Shown here piece by piece: positions 55,066 to 64,000 of a DNA stretch of 64,000 nt (within the stretch, counting starts at the first letter, position 1; each line of letters starts with the position of its first letter). The notes under the pieces were generated by a model. The model ran no database searches. It was not told the DNA's origin and saw only the letters and a list, made by a program, of their open reading frames with translations. This DNA is from an uncultured Paracoccaceae bacterium (GTDB lineage Bacteria; Pseudomonadota; Alphaproteobacteria; Rhodobacterales; Rhodobacteraceae): positions 98,614 to 162,613 of the forward strand of contig CANLND010000008.1 in assembly GCA_947492585.1 (NCBI GenBank), in the 5' to 3' direction. A program made the position numbers and the translations under genes.

Positions 55066-55722
55066 TTAGCGCGTCAAAGCCTTGTCAAACCGGGTCTCCA
55101 GACGTTTGGCCGCCAGCGACAGCGGCCAGCACAGAATGAAGTACAAAACCGCAACAAGGCTGATCACCAGAAACGGTTTGAACGTCGCATTGCTGATGAT
55201 CTGTCCGGCGCGGGTGAGCTCGGTAAAGCCGATGATTGAGGCCAGCGAGGTGCTTTTGATCAGCTGAACCAAAAAACCGGTGGTTGGGGCGGCTGCAATG
55301 CGCGCCGCCTGGGGTAGAACGATGTCTTTCATACGGGTGACGTAGCTGTAGGCCAACGCATCAGCCGCTTCGGTCTGTCCGCGCGGGACAGCCTGAATAC
55401 ATCCGCGCCAGATTTCCCCAAGAAACGCCGAGGCATGCAGCGTCAGGGCAACCGCAGCGGCAAGCCACGCGTTGGTGGGCAGGCCCACGATGTTCAGGCC
55501 GAAGTAGACTATGAACAATTGCATCAACAATGGCGTGCCCTGAAACAGCCGGATAAATCCGGTCGCCGCGATCCGTGCCGGTTTGGAGTTCGACACCCGC
55601 GCCAAGGTCACTGCCAGTCCGCCGATGGCGCCGCCGACAAATGCAATCAAAGACAAGGCGATGGTCCACCGGATTGCCAGAACAATGTAGAAGACTTCGC
55701 CGGTTCCAAATTCCCGTATCAT
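55066..55722 (-). CDS. Polar amino acid ABC importer permease (second)
   Basis: A 218-residue membrane protein of the HisM/GlnP type: LAIRWTIALSLIAFVGGAIGGLAVTLAR, RLFQGTPLLMQLFIVYFGL, and the EAA-like loop HASAFLGEIWRGCIQAVPRGQTEAADALAYS near residue 130. AGGAGT precedes ATG 55722. It is nine bases after the first permease gene. Confidence 0.92.
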   Translation of the reverse strand: MIREFGTGEVFYIVLAIRWTIALSLIAFVGGAIGGLAVTLARVSNSKPARIAATGFIRLFQGTPLLMQLFIVYFGLNIVGLPTNAWLAAAVALTLHASAFLGEIWRGCIQAVPRGQTEAADALAYSYVTRMKDIVLPQAARIAAAPTTGFLVQLIKSTSLASIIGFTELTRAGQIISNATFKPFLVISLVAVLYFILCWPLSLAAKRLETRFDKALTR

Positions 55723-55731
55723 CTGAAACTC

Positions 55732-56400
55732 CTATCTTTCTACTGGATAGGCGAAGCACGTGCGCCCAATGAGTGAAAATGCCATGGAAAAGGCGATCGA
55801 CATGACCAGGTAGATGCCGGTGGTCACGAGGTAGACCTCAAAGCTGGCAAAGGTCAGCGAATTCAAGTCATTGCCCGCCGCCGTTAGGTCCGTGGCCGAA
55901 ATCGCAGACACCACGCTGGACCCCAGCATTAGGAAGATAAACTGACTGGTGAGCGCCGGGTAAACCACCCGCAGCGCAGGTTTCATGACCACGTAGCGCA
56001 GCACCTGTAGCCATGACAGGCCGATTGCCTGTGCCGCCTCGATCTGGCCGCGGCTGATCGCGGAAATGCCGGCGCGAATAATCTCTGTTCCGTAGGCGCC
56101 AAAATTCACGGTCAACGCAAATAGTGCCGCCTCGTTTGGGGACATTCGAATGCCCAGGGCCGGGAGACCAAAGAAGAAAAAGTAGATCTGCACCAAAAAC
56201 GGGGTGTTCCGGATGAGTTCGACATAGATGTCGACAATGAGGTTGATCACCTTAATGCCGGAATCCTTGCCGACCGCACCCAGGATGGACACCGCAAGGC
56301 CCAGCAGCATCGCCATTCCGGACATTTGGATCGTAAACCAAGCGCCAAGCAATAGCGTATCAAACGCTTGGAACACAGGCGTGAAATCGAATTGATACAA
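55732..56400 (-). CDS. Polar amino acid ABC importer permease (first)
   Basis: A 222-residue membrane protein: AWFTIQMSGMAMLLGLAVSILGA, ELIRNTPFLVQIYFFFFGLPALG, and the EAA loop FGAYGTEIIRAGISAISRGQIEAAQAIGLS. TTG 56400 is chosen as start because GGGAGGAG lies just upstream; the ATG at 56421 is inside that ribosome site. First gene of the operon controlled by the palindrome at 56501-56524. Confidence 0.88.
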   Translation of the reverse strand: MYQFDFTPVFQAFDTLLLGAWFTIQMSGMAMLLGLAVSILGAVGKDSGIKVINLIVDIYVELIRNTPFLVQIYFFFFGLPALGIRMSPNEAALFALTVNFGAYGTEIIRAGISAISRGQIEAAQAIGLSWLQVLRYVVMKPALRVVYPALTSQFIFLMLGSSVVSAISATDLTAAGNDLNSLTFASFEVYLVTTGIYLVMSIAFSMAFSLIGRTCFAYPVER

Positions 56401-56500
56401 CGTGTCTCCTCCCAGTCGCATCGCAATTTATCAAAAGAGGTGTCGGCCGCTGCGCTGTGTCTGGTGCGCGTCGCCTGTTTGTGGGGTATCCCGATCCTCC

Positions 56501-56537
56501 GTTAATATATCACAGTATATTAACAGATATAAGTCAA
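56501..56537 (-). promoter_or_regulatory. GntR-type operator and promoter of the amino acid ABC operon
   Basis: The arms GTTAATATA and TATATTAAC (56501-56509, 56516-56524) are perfect, separated by TCACAG. On the minus strand TTGACT (56537-56532) with 17 bases to TGTGAT forms a possible promoter overlapped by the operator. The half TAATATATCA recurs at 47287, beside tctC. Confidence 0.7.
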
Positions 56538-56711
56538 TGAAATTTTCTCCAACTGCGCGCGCGCAATGAGGTACACAGCGAAGACACCGATCGTTTGCGA
56601 CGAAATTCACTTGCCGGGACAGGCAATTGGGTGAGCTATCCTTCGAATTTCGGACACTGAGGTAAGCTAGGATTTGCTGTCTGCTGATCTTCGACGAAGA
56701 GGAGATCAGAG

Positions 56712-57005
56712 ATGTTAAAACGGAAGAACTACAGCCCCGAGTTCAAGGCGAAAGTCGCACTGGAGGCTTTGAAGGGGGAACGAACGGTGGCAGATTTGGC
56801 AAGCGAATTTGGCGTTCACCCCACCATGACCCACAGCTGGAAGCGCGCGTTTCTCGAAGGTGCATCCGGCGTGTTCGAGCGTGGCGGAAAGAAGCGCCCA
56901 GAGATCGACGAGGAGCAGGTCAAGGAACTGCACGCTAAGATCGGGGAGCTGGCGGTGGCCAATGGTTTTTTGTCACGAAAGCTCAAGCCCTGGGGCCTGA
57001 AGTGA
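56712..57005 (+). CDS. IS3-family transposase OrfA
   Basis: A 97-residue HTH protein: YSPEFKAKVALEALKGERTVADLASEFGVHPTMTHSWKRAFLEGA, then a leucine-zipper-like tail QVKELHAKIGELAVANGFLSRKL. This is a complete OrfA of the IS3 family; the partner OrfB is lost. GGAGATCAGAG lies before ATG 56712. Confidence 0.88.
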   Translation: MLKRKNYSPEFKAKVALEALKGERTVADLASEFGVHPTMTHSWKRAFLEGASGVFERGGKKRPEIDEEQVKELHAKIGELAVANGFLSRKLKPWGLK

Positions 57006-57013
57006 GGCGCGGT

Positions 57014-57076
57014 ATGGTCGAGAAAGACAATCCCAAACTGTTGATTGTCAAGCAGTGCAGGTATCAGGTCATCTGA
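57014..57076 (+). pseudogene. IS3-family OrfB remnant
   Basis: The frame reads MVEKDNPKLLIVKQCRYQVI then stops. The first 15 residues fit the start of IS3 OrfB proteins, and the catalytic DDE domain is missing. The 190 bases that follow (57077-57272) hold no gene I can support. Confidence 0.6.
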
Positions 57077-57194
57077 CGGACGCCGAAGAACGGCGTTTCC
57101 AAGAACTGCTCGTCAATCCGGCGCAAACGCGGACACAGTGAAAGTTTCGCTACGCCTTAGAGCTGACGTGTGTCCCGTACCCGCTGGAGCACAA

Positions 57195-57233
57195 AAAACA
57201 CGTCCCCGAGCGTATTCTCGACGGACGTGTTTT
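57195..57233. terminator. Strong bidirectional terminator
   Basis: AAAACACGTCC (57195-57205) pairs with GGACGTGTTTT (57223-57233), with CGAG/CTCG continuing the stem. It lies 40 bases beyond the stop of the leftward phosphoesterase gene and after the IS fragment. Confidence 0.85.
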
Positions 57234-57272
57234 CAGGGCTAGCCCCATGACTTTTCTGCGCGAAGGCTCAGC

Positions 57273-58100
57273 TCATTCAGCAGCAACGGGTTTGGACCAG
57301 TCTTCCCATTCTGCGCCTGTCGCGAACAGCGGGCCGTCCCAGGTGAAGGGGATTTGGTGTATAATGGTCTCTCGACCTTGGACCAAAAGCACATGGTAGG
57401 CTGGATCCATAGGCCCACCCGACAGCAACTTGGGCTCTTTCATATCCGGGTAGGATTGATTGCAGGTCGAGGGCACGCTTGAGAAGGGGATGCCGCAATA
57501 GGTTCCGTGGATCGGGGCATGCACATGGCCGAAGTGAATATAGTCTATTTTGGCTCTATAGGCTTCAAGCAACGCTCGGAACCTTGGACGATCTTCTGCA
57601 ACCAGCGCAATCTGATCTTCCGCCGGAAGTTTGATTTCCATCGGGTTGTGATGGAGGAAAATGCGCGCGTGTTCTGCTTTTTCGAGTTCGGCCTGCAACC
57701 AAGCGCACCGATCAGCACCAAAGTGGCCCGCATGGGTCTGCGGCTGGGTGCTGTCGAGATAGATAAAAGTGCTGTCCCCAACGACTTCTGAATGGTTCAC
57801 AAAACCAAAGGCATCGGTTTCTAGCTCGGGAAAAACCGACAGGAAAGTATCACGGTCGTCGTGATTTCCGATCATCAGGCGCACAGGAAGGGTTTGCTGC
57901 GCCAACACTTCACGCAGGGCTTCGTATGCCTCGCGTTCCGCCCAATGGGTCAGATCGCCGGTAATGACGATGCGTGCAGCGTCGGAATGGTTTTCGTTCA
58001 CATCAGCCAGTGCCTGGGCCAACCGTTTGTGCGGGTTTAGACCGCCCATGCGTTCGCCTGGAATGGTAAAATGGATGTCTGAAATATGGATGATTTTCAT
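57273..58100 (-). CDS. Calcineurin-like metallophosphoesterase (CpdA/GpdQ type)
   Basis: A 275-residue metallophosphoesterase with all dimetal motifs: HISDIHF (D and H), ITGDLTHWAE, MIGNHDDRD, FLHHNP and HFGHVHAP. The closest described types are class III cyclic nucleotide phosphodiesterases (CpdA) and glycerophosphodiesterases (GpdQ). As the last gene of a UgpB-like ABC operon it may release a phosphate-diester headgroup from the imported ligand; that link is inferred. It is separated from the binding-protein gene by 60 bases including a hairpin. Confidence 0.88.
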   Translation of the reverse strand: MKIIHISDIHFTIPGERMGGLNPHKRLAQALADVNENHSDAARIVITGDLTHWAEREAYEALREVLAQQTLPVRLMIGNHDDRDTFLSVFPELETDAFGFVNHSEVVGDSTFIYLDSTQPQTHAGHFGADRCAWLQAELEKAEHARIFLHHNPMEIKLPAEDQIALVAEDRPRFRALLEAYRAKIDYIHFGHVHAPIHGTYCGIPFSSVPSTCNQSYPDMKEPKLLSGGPMDPAYHVLLVQGRETIIHQIPFTWDGPLFATGAEWEDWSKPVAAE

Positions 58101-58123
58101 CTGCTCGGCCCCTGAAATAGAAT

Positions 58124-58151
58124 GCGACCGCCAACCGAGGCTCGCGGTCGC
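58124..58151 (-). terminator. Intra-operon hairpin downstream of the binding-protein gene
   Basis: GCGACCGC (58124-58131) pairs with GCGGTCGC (58144-58151). It lies between the binding-protein stop and the phosphoesterase start; a T-rich ATTCTATTT follows on the minus strand. Confidence 0.65.
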
Positions 58152-58160
58152 TGTTTGAAA

Positions 58161-59408
58161 TTAGCTGTTTGGCAGCAAGTCGCTGACTTCTTCGACCATT
58201 TCTTCTTGCAGTTCTTTCATATCGGTTGCGTCGCCGGTCACGATGCGCTCGATGCTGTCGTAAATCACCTGAGTGATCGCCAGACCGTTGTCACCTGGGT
58301 AGGCCAGCCAGTCACGCAGCAGTGGCAGCTGATCTACTGCGGTTTGTTTGTTGGGGTTTTGCTCGTAGAAATCCGCCAGAATGATTTCGTTGGCAGCTTT
58401 GTTTGGTGGCATGTAGCCGGTTGTTTTCGCAACTTCTGCGGCACCGTCACCAGAGGTGATGTACTTCAGGAAAGTCCACGCCGCTTCTTGAACCGCTGGG
58501 TCTTCGGACGTGGATGTCAGCATCGCCGCATTGCCGCCAGCAGGCAGACCTTTTGGTGTTTCACCCAGACCAGGGAAAGGGCCTGTTTTCAAAACGAAAT
58601 CACCCTGGGACCGCTCTACCGCGCCCAAAGCAGAGGTGGACCAGAACATCATGCCGATTTCGCCAGCAGAGAAAGAAGACAGAGCCGCTTTCCATTCCAA
58701 ATTCTGCATGTCACATTTGGTGAAGATCTCTTGCATCTGCTCGAGCGCGACCAGAGCTTCCGGACTGTCCAGAGTGACTTGGCCCTTTTCGACAATCGCT
58801 TTGTCCTGAGACCACATCAACGCCTGCATGAACCAGTTTCCGGTGATGCTCCAGCCCCAGAAAATTGGGTTATCAACGCCGTTTGCGTTCATCGTTTCGC
58901 AAGCCGCGATCACCTCGTCCCAGGTGGTCGGCATTTTGTCGATTCCGGCCGCGTTCAGGACGTCCATGTTGTAGTAACCCACTGGCAGGGAAACAGAAAA
59001 CGGCAGGCCGTGAACGTTGTCACCGAATGTGGACAGGGACAGCATCGCATCGTGGTAGCCGTCCTTTTCAAAATCTGCTTCGCCTGCGATGAACGGCTCA
59101 AGAGACTTGGCGATGCCCTTTTCAACAAGAATCTGCTGACGGTTCAGACCCTGCATGGTGACATCTGGCAGGTTGCCGGATACCGCTTCGCGCAGGATGG
59201 TGTTGGTGCCGTCTTCGTAGGATTCGTAGGTTGCGCGGAACTTAACTTCGATGTTTGGGTGCGCTTCTTTGAACGCAGGCATCATCGCTTCGTAGGTGAC
59301 GTCAAACAGGTGGCTGTAAGGGTATGCGAATTCGATGGTGACTTTGTCTTCGGCCAGAACGGTAGAGGCAGACAAGATAAGCGCCATTGCAGAAGTGGTG
59401 AATTTCAT
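58161..59408 (-). CDS. Carbohydrate or glycerophosphodiester ABC importer, binding protein
   Basis: A 415-residue family-1 extracellular binding protein (UgpB-like). Signal peptide MKFTTSAMALILSASTVLAE; the mature protein reads VTIEFAYPYSHLFDVTYEAMMPAFKEAHPNIEVKFRATYESY, with the GLPFSVSLPVGYYNMDVLNAAGI hinge stretch and AAWTFLKYITSGDGAAEVAKTTGYMP near the C-terminus. UgpB-type proteins bind sn-glycerol 3-phosphate or its diesters; the exact ligand is unknown. It is fourth in the ugpC-A-E-B-like order. Confidence 0.88.
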   Translation of the reverse strand: MKFTTSAMALILSASTVLAEDKVTIEFAYPYSHLFDVTYEAMMPAFKEAHPNIEVKFRATYESYEDGTNTILREAVSGNLPDVTMQGLNRQQILVEKGIAKSLEPFIAGEADFEKDGYHDAMLSLSTFGDNVHGLPFSVSLPVGYYNMDVLNAAGIDKMPTTWDEVIAACETMNANGVDNPIFWGWSITGNWFMQALMWSQDKAIVEKGQVTLDSPEALVALEQMQEIFTKCDMQNLEWKAALSSFSAGEIGMMFWSTSALGAVERSQGDFVLKTGPFPGLGETPKGLPAGGNAAMLTSTSEDPAVQEAAWTFLKYITSGDGAAEVAKTTGYMPPNKAANEIILADFYEQNPNKQTAVDQLPLLRDWLAYPGDNGLAITQVIYDSIERIVTGDATDMKELQEEMVEEVSDLLPNS

Positions 59409-59492
59409 ATTCTCTCTCCAATTGTTGACCGCCTTTGGTTTGGCGACTGCGGCGGTCTTCTCAAGTCATCCCTGCTGGGATTGCGGTGGTAG

Positions 59493-59510
59493 GCTGGGCG
59501 ATTGCCCAGC
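59493..59510 (-). other. Hairpin directly after the UgpE-like stop
   Basis: GCTGGGC (59493-59499) pairs with GCCCAGC (59504-59510) across GATT. No T-run follows on the minus strand, so a role in message stability is more likely than termination. Confidence 0.5.
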
Positions 59511-60472
<962 letters not shown>

Positions 60473-60473
<1 letters not shown>

Positions 60474-61435
60474 CAGTAGTGCACCTTGCGTTCGACCAGC
60501 CAGCGCTGGATCAGGGTGAGGAACATGACAAAGATCAGGAACAGAACCGTGATGGCAGACCCGATCCCGATTAGGTTTTGTTGAACGCCTTTTTCAAAGA
60601 TCGCGAACATCATCACATAGGTCGATTTGTTCGGTCCGCCGCCTTGGGGCCAGAAGGCTTCGATGGTGTCAAAGACCTGAAAGGCGCGGATGCAGGAAAT
60701 GGTCACAACAAAAACTGTTGTTGGTCCAAGTGCCGGCCATGTCACCAGGCGGAACCGTTCCCAACCGGATTTCGCTCCATCCATTTCGGCAGCGTGGTAC
60801 AGCTCGCGGTGCACGCCGGTCAGGCCAGCCAGATACAGCACCATATTAAAACCAAACCCCTGCCAGACACCGATAAAGCAGATCACCCAGATCGCGTAAT
60901 CTTTGTCCCCAAGCCAAAGCGGGAAGCGATCCGCACACCCGTTTTTTAAGAACGGAATGATTTCCAGAATGGTGCCACAGGACATTTCCAGCGTGCGGTT
61001 GACCATACCGATTGACGGATGCAGCATGAATTCCCACGCAATTGCCATCGCCAGCAAAGTCGCCATAACTGGCAGAAAATAAATAGTTTTATAGATGTCA
61101 CCGATCCTGCCCATCGAGTTGATCAACAGTGCGGCACCAAGACCCAAACCGACGGACACAGGCACAACTGTGACCACATAGATAAAGGTGGCGACGAACA
61201 TCTTTTCATAGGTCGAGCGGGAAAACAGACGGTCGTAGTTTTTCGCGCCAACCCAGTTAAACGTGTCGTTGCCCAGCGAATAATCCGTGAAGGACAGGAG
61301 GCCAGCGATCACGACGGGAACCAACAGGATCAAGACCATCAGACCAAGCGCAGGGGCTGTGAGCCACCACGCCGTGCGGCGCTGTGCGGTTTCGGCAGAG
61401 ACAATCACCGGTGTATGAGGTTCAGCGATGGCCAT
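60473..61435 (-). CDS. ABC importer permease, UgpA-like
   Basis: A 320-residue membrane protein. It starts MAIAEPHTPVIVSAETAQRR, then helix ALGLMVLILLVPVVIAGLLSF; FLPVMATLLAMAIAWEFMLHPSIGMVNR is central, and the EAA-type loop YHAAEMDGAKSGWERFRLVTWPALGP closes. A short extra segment with C153 and C167 (SCGTILEIIPFLKNGC) sits in an extracytoplasmic loop. ATG 61435 follows GAGGT; the frame is open to 61660 inside ugpC-like coding sequence and was rejected. It lies one base from the ATPase stop. Confidence 0.88.
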
Positions 61436-61436
61436 G

Positions 61437-62588
61437 TTACGCGACCTCGCTTTGCGCAGCGGCAACCTGCGGGTTGAAAACACGTTTGCCGTTATGGTCG
61501 AACAAGAGTGCAGCATGGCCTTCAAAGGCCAAGCCGATGTTGGCTCTGATCCGTAAAGACCCCCGTTGAGCAGGAGCGGCGCGCATCGTGACGCGGCCAT
61601 CATATCCCGTAAGGCTGATCTGTGCGAAGATCTCAGAGCCAAGGTTTTCAACATGGACAACTTGGCCGGTCAGCACCGCATCCTGAGCGGCAAGGCGCAA
61701 TGCCTCGGGGCGCAGGCCGATCCGAATGGGACCCTTCAGCGCTTTGGGTGCGACAGTGGGCAAAACAACGTCACCAAACCGCAGAGCTCCATTTGAAGCT
61801 TCGACAGGCAAGATGTTGATTTTCGGAGAGCCAATGAATTCGGCAACGCGGATGTCCAGCGGGTTGTTGTAAACCTCGTCTGGCGCGTCGCATTGCAGGA
61901 TTTCCCCGCCCATCATAACCGCGATACGGCTCGACATCGTCATCGCTTCGACTTGGTCATGGGTCACATAGACAAAGGTCGCGCCAAGGCGGCGGTGCAA
62001 TTCTGCGATTTCCGTGCGGGTTTGAACGCGAAGCTTCGCATCCAAATTTGACAAAGGCTCATCGAGCAAAAAGGCTGCTGGTTCCCGGACCAAGGCACGT
62101 CCCAAAGCCACGCGCTGACGCTGGCCACCGGACAACTGGCCGGGCTTGCGATCAAGAAGCCTATCTATTTCAAGCGTCTGTGCAGCATGTTTGACCGCTG
62201 CCGCAATTTCGGCGTTTCTGCCTCGCGCCCCCGGCATAAATGGCCCGATCACAGGAAGCCTCTGCGCAGCACTCAATTGGCGCATTTTTAGAGGCACCGA
62301 GATATTTTCGGCAACGGTCAAATGCGGGTACAGCGCGTAGGATTGAAACACCATCGACAGGTTGCGATCCGCTGCGCGAATACCTGAAACGTCCTGCCCG
62401 CGAATGCGGATAGCACCCGAAGTCTGACCTTCGAGCCCAGCGATAATGCGCAGCAACGTAGATTTGCCGCAGCCGGATGGTCCGACAAGTGACACGAATT
62501 CCCCGTCGGCAATATCCAAGGATATCCCCTTGAGCACCTGTGTGTCCCCAAAGGTCTTGGTGACATGATCAATCTGTAGATCGGCCAT
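61437..62588 (-). CDS. ABC importer ATP-binding protein, UgpC/MalK-like
   Basis: A 383-residue ATPase: Walker A GPSGCGKST, signature LSGGQRQRVALGRAL, Walker B AFLLDEPLSNLD, switch His in FVYVTHDQVEAM, and a C-terminal MalK-type regulatory domain with GLRPEALRL and an OB-like region. Its Q-loop reads MVFQSYALYPHLTVAENI. AGGGGA supports ATG 62588. First gene of the leftward operon. Confidence 0.93.
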   Translation of the reverse strand: MADLQIDHVTKTFGDTQVLKGISLDIADGEFVSLVGPSGCGKSTLLRIIAGLEGQTSGAIRIRGQDVSGIRAADRNLSMVFQSYALYPHLTVAENISVPLKMRQLSAAQRLPVIGPFMPGARGRNAEIAAAVKHAAQTLEIDRLLDRKPGQLSGGQRQRVALGRALVREPAAFLLDEPLSNLDAKLRVQTRTEIAELHRRLGATFVYVTHDQVEAMTMSSRIAVMMGGEILQCDAPDEVYNNPLDIRVAEFIGSPKINILPVEASNGALRFGDVVLPTVAPKALKGPIRIGLRPEALRLAAQDAVLTGQVVHVENLGSEIFAQISLTGYDGRVTMRAAPAQRGSLRIRANIGLAFEGHAALLFDHNGKRVFNPQVAAAQSEVA

Positions 62589-62697
62589 CTGATTCCCCTA
62601 TCAGTTGGCGGTAGACCTAATAGGCGAAGGCGAAAGTCCCATGACGTCATATTAGTGAGACCGATAGCTGATAGCGGAACGGCGGAAGGAGAGACCG
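62589..62697. promoter_or_regulatory. ugpC-like/LysR divergent control region
   Basis: 109 bases between the ATPase and LysR genes. It holds the perfect palindrome ATGACGTCAT (62641-62650) and TATCAG...CTGATAG repeats. LysR sites often consist of such interrupted dyads; the binder is inferred. Confidence 0.5.
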
Positions 62698-63573
62698 ATG
62701 CGCCCAAACCATCATCAGTTTATCGCGTTCTCTTATGTCGTGCGCGAAGGAAGCTTTTCCGCGGCGGCACGTCGTCTCGGGGTTACGCAGTCTACTGTGA
62801 CGCAGCATGTATCCAAACTAGAAGAGCTTGTGGGCTCAGAACTCCTTTTGCGCCGTCGTGACGGCGTCTCCCTGACCCCGACCGGTCGGGATTTCTTTGG
62901 ATTGGCGGATCGGCTGGTTACGCTGGACAGCGAAATCGGAGAACGCCTGCGCGGCTATTCATCTCTGAATGAAGGGCGACTGAAAGTGATCGCGAACGCG
63001 CCACAGCCGGCGCTACAAGTGATCGCAATGTTTAACGACCGCTTTCCAAATGTGCAGATTGATTTCCGCCTGTGCGACTGGACCACAGCCAACCAGCTCA
63101 TCCGAGATCGTGTGGCTGATGTGGGCCTGATTACGGATGCGCCAGAGCGTGACGACTGGGATCGAGTTGTCCTGCAAGAAACGCGCTACGTCTTATATTG
63201 CCGTTCGGACCACGCTTTGGCCGGTCGCGATAGCGTCGGTATCGAAGATCTCATCGATCAGACTGTTATCTTGCCCGAACAAGGGTCACTCACACAGCGC
63301 GTAGTTCGCCAGAAACTGGAAGAGCGTCAAGTCGAGCTCTCGCAGCTCATTACAATGACGACATTTCCGGTCATGTGCGAAGCGGTCCGGCAAGGACTTG
63401 GCGCGGCAATCTTTCTGAAAAACAGCAGTCGTATCTACGATGACTTGGTTGAAGTTCCGATACGTGAGTTTCAACAAGTTCATAAAACCTGGCTTGTGGC
63501 CCCCAAGGATCGCGCGCGCCTAAAGTTAATCAATGAATTCCGTAACGCAGCACTTGCAATCATCATTCAATAG
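62698..63573 (+). CDS. LysR-family regulator
   Basis: A 291-residue regulator. FSYVVREGSFSAAARRLGVTQSTVTQHVSKLEELVGSELLLRR is the HTH (about residues 9-51), followed by the PBP-like effector domain (LKVIANAPQPALQVIAMFNDRFPNVQIDFRLCDW, LYCRSDHALAGRDSV, CEAVRQGLGAAIFLKN). AAGGAG supports ATG 62698. Divergent from the ABC operon it most likely controls. Ligand unknown. Confidence 0.9.
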   Translation: MRPNHHQFIAFSYVVREGSFSAAARRLGVTQSTVTQHVSKLEELVGSELLLRRRDGVSLTPTGRDFFGLADRLVTLDSEIGERLRGYSSLNEGRLKVIANAPQPALQVIAMFNDRFPNVQIDFRLCDWTTANQLIRDRVADVGLITDAPERDDWDRVVLQETRYVLYCRSDHALAGRDSVGIEDLIDQTVILPEQGSLTQRVVRQKLEERQVELSQLITMTTFPVMCEAVRQGLGAAIFLKNSSRIYDDLVEVPIREFQQVHKTWLVAPKDRARLKLINEFRNAALAIIIQ

Positions 63574-63917
63574 CAGGTTGGCCATACCTCAGGCCATTTG
63601 ATCAGCCCCACTTGAGTGGTCCAAGTTGATTGTTAGTGCATGATTGGCCTTTGGTCCATCTGGACGATGGTTTCAGGTGCCGGTGGGCGGTAACCCTTCA
63701 CTCCAGAACGCGGTGTTGCAGTGAAGGCAACGGCGCTCCCGTGGCGCGTCGCCGCGGGCCGGAGCCAAGATCACTTCATTTTGGTCAGTATTGGTCACGA
63801 TTGGTTTGCCTCCTTCACAAATGAGCCGTTTTTGTCGTGTGCGCTCAAACTACTGGTCGTGCCGTTCGGCATCCGAAAGTGGACCTGTCGCGCTTTCGTG
63901 CCGCCCCAAGTGCTCGT
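63574..63917. other. 344-base intergenic region before the right-edge transposase
   Basis: No gene supported. CTTCACT...AGTGAAG near 63691-63725 makes a hairpin that could end lysR transcription. The part from about 63865 is probably the end of the IS element whose transposase begins at the right edge; its inverted repeat was not determined. Confidence 0.45.
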
Positions 63918-64000
63918 TTAAGCCACTTTCCTTTCGAAAGCGACGGGGCTTTTCCAGCCGAGTGCTGAGTGGCGACGACGCGGATTGTAGAAGCCGTTGA
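63918..64000 (-). mobile_element. IS3-family transposase OrfB, C-terminal end (partial)
   Basis: The minus strand from the right edge reads NGFYNPRRRHSALGWKSPVA then FERKVA and a TAA at 63920-63918. This is the classic C-terminal end of IS3-family OrfB (YN..R.HSALG..SP..FE). The rest lies outside the window, so intactness cannot be judged. It is a different element from the fragment at 56712. Confidence 0.85.

Larger units (their letters stand above)
56712..57076 (+). mobile_element. Truncated IS3-family element
   Basis: Contains OrfA (56712-57005) and only about 20 codons of OrfB (57014-57076) before foreign sequence with a stop. Terminal inverted repeats were not identified. The element is incomplete, so it should not be mobile on its own. 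Confidence 0.75.

Overview
The window reads as chromosomal DNA of an alphaproteobacterium of the Rhodobacterales (Roseobacter-like). Supporting signs are a class I lysyl-tRNA synthetase, an NDUFS4-type complex I subunit gene, a DUF1217 protein, a LamG-Hint protein, a cell-wall/replication block (SPOR lipoprotein, D-Ala-D-Ala carboxypeptidase, tmk, holB, TatD, MBL), and a short dispersed repeat at convergent 3' ends. No species is claimed. Most of it is ordinary, tightly packed chromosome; accessory signs are a nonsense-broken defence-like gene near 5.3-6.1 kb, an IS3-family fragment near 56.7 kb, and a second IS3-family transposase running off the right edge.

Layout. 0-17 kb holds housekeeping and scattered genes: DUF1217 (partial), MarR-GNAT regulator, nadD, dacB-type PBP4, TerB-like, the broken NDT/TIR-like gene, lysK, a large pectate-lyase-superfamily protein, several small or hypothetical genes, uvrB, the complex I subunit and MYG1-like hydrolase. 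17-30 kb is a myo-inositol catabolic and uptake region. A leftward operon (iolD, iolC, iolB, class II aldolase) diverges from a rightward one (IolG-like dehydrogenase, iolE, second Gfo/Idh/MocA dehydrogenase), followed by a LacI-family regulator and a three-gene sugar ABC importer. A TTGCAACCGGTTGCAA palindrome lies in both divergent control regions and ties regulator, catabolism and transport together. 30-38 kb carries the LamG-Hint protein, a decayed ABC ATPase tail, an AEC transporter and the holB/tmk block, then tRNA-Ser(UGA).

38.8-47 kb is a stress section: katG divergent from oxyR, then a TetR regulator with a glutathione transferase/cupin/flavin amine oxidase operon and a PPOX flavoprotein; their control regions share CTATC-type inverted repeats. 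47.3-56.5 kb looks like one regulatory module: tctC-tctB-tctA, a GntR regulator, a peroxiredoxin-like protein, two glutathione transferases, an NTF2-like protein and a polar amino acid ABC importer. Two copies of a TAATATATCA-type operator sit at its two outer promoters. 57.2-62.6 kb is a leftward UgpCAEB-like ABC importer operon ending in a metallophosphoesterase, divergent from a LysR regulator.

The best leads are the operator-bracketed GntR module, the shared LacI operator of the inositol region, the nonsense-interrupted NDT/TIR-like gene, and a possible structured RNA just downstream of uvrB. All assignments come from reading the sequence; no database search was made.
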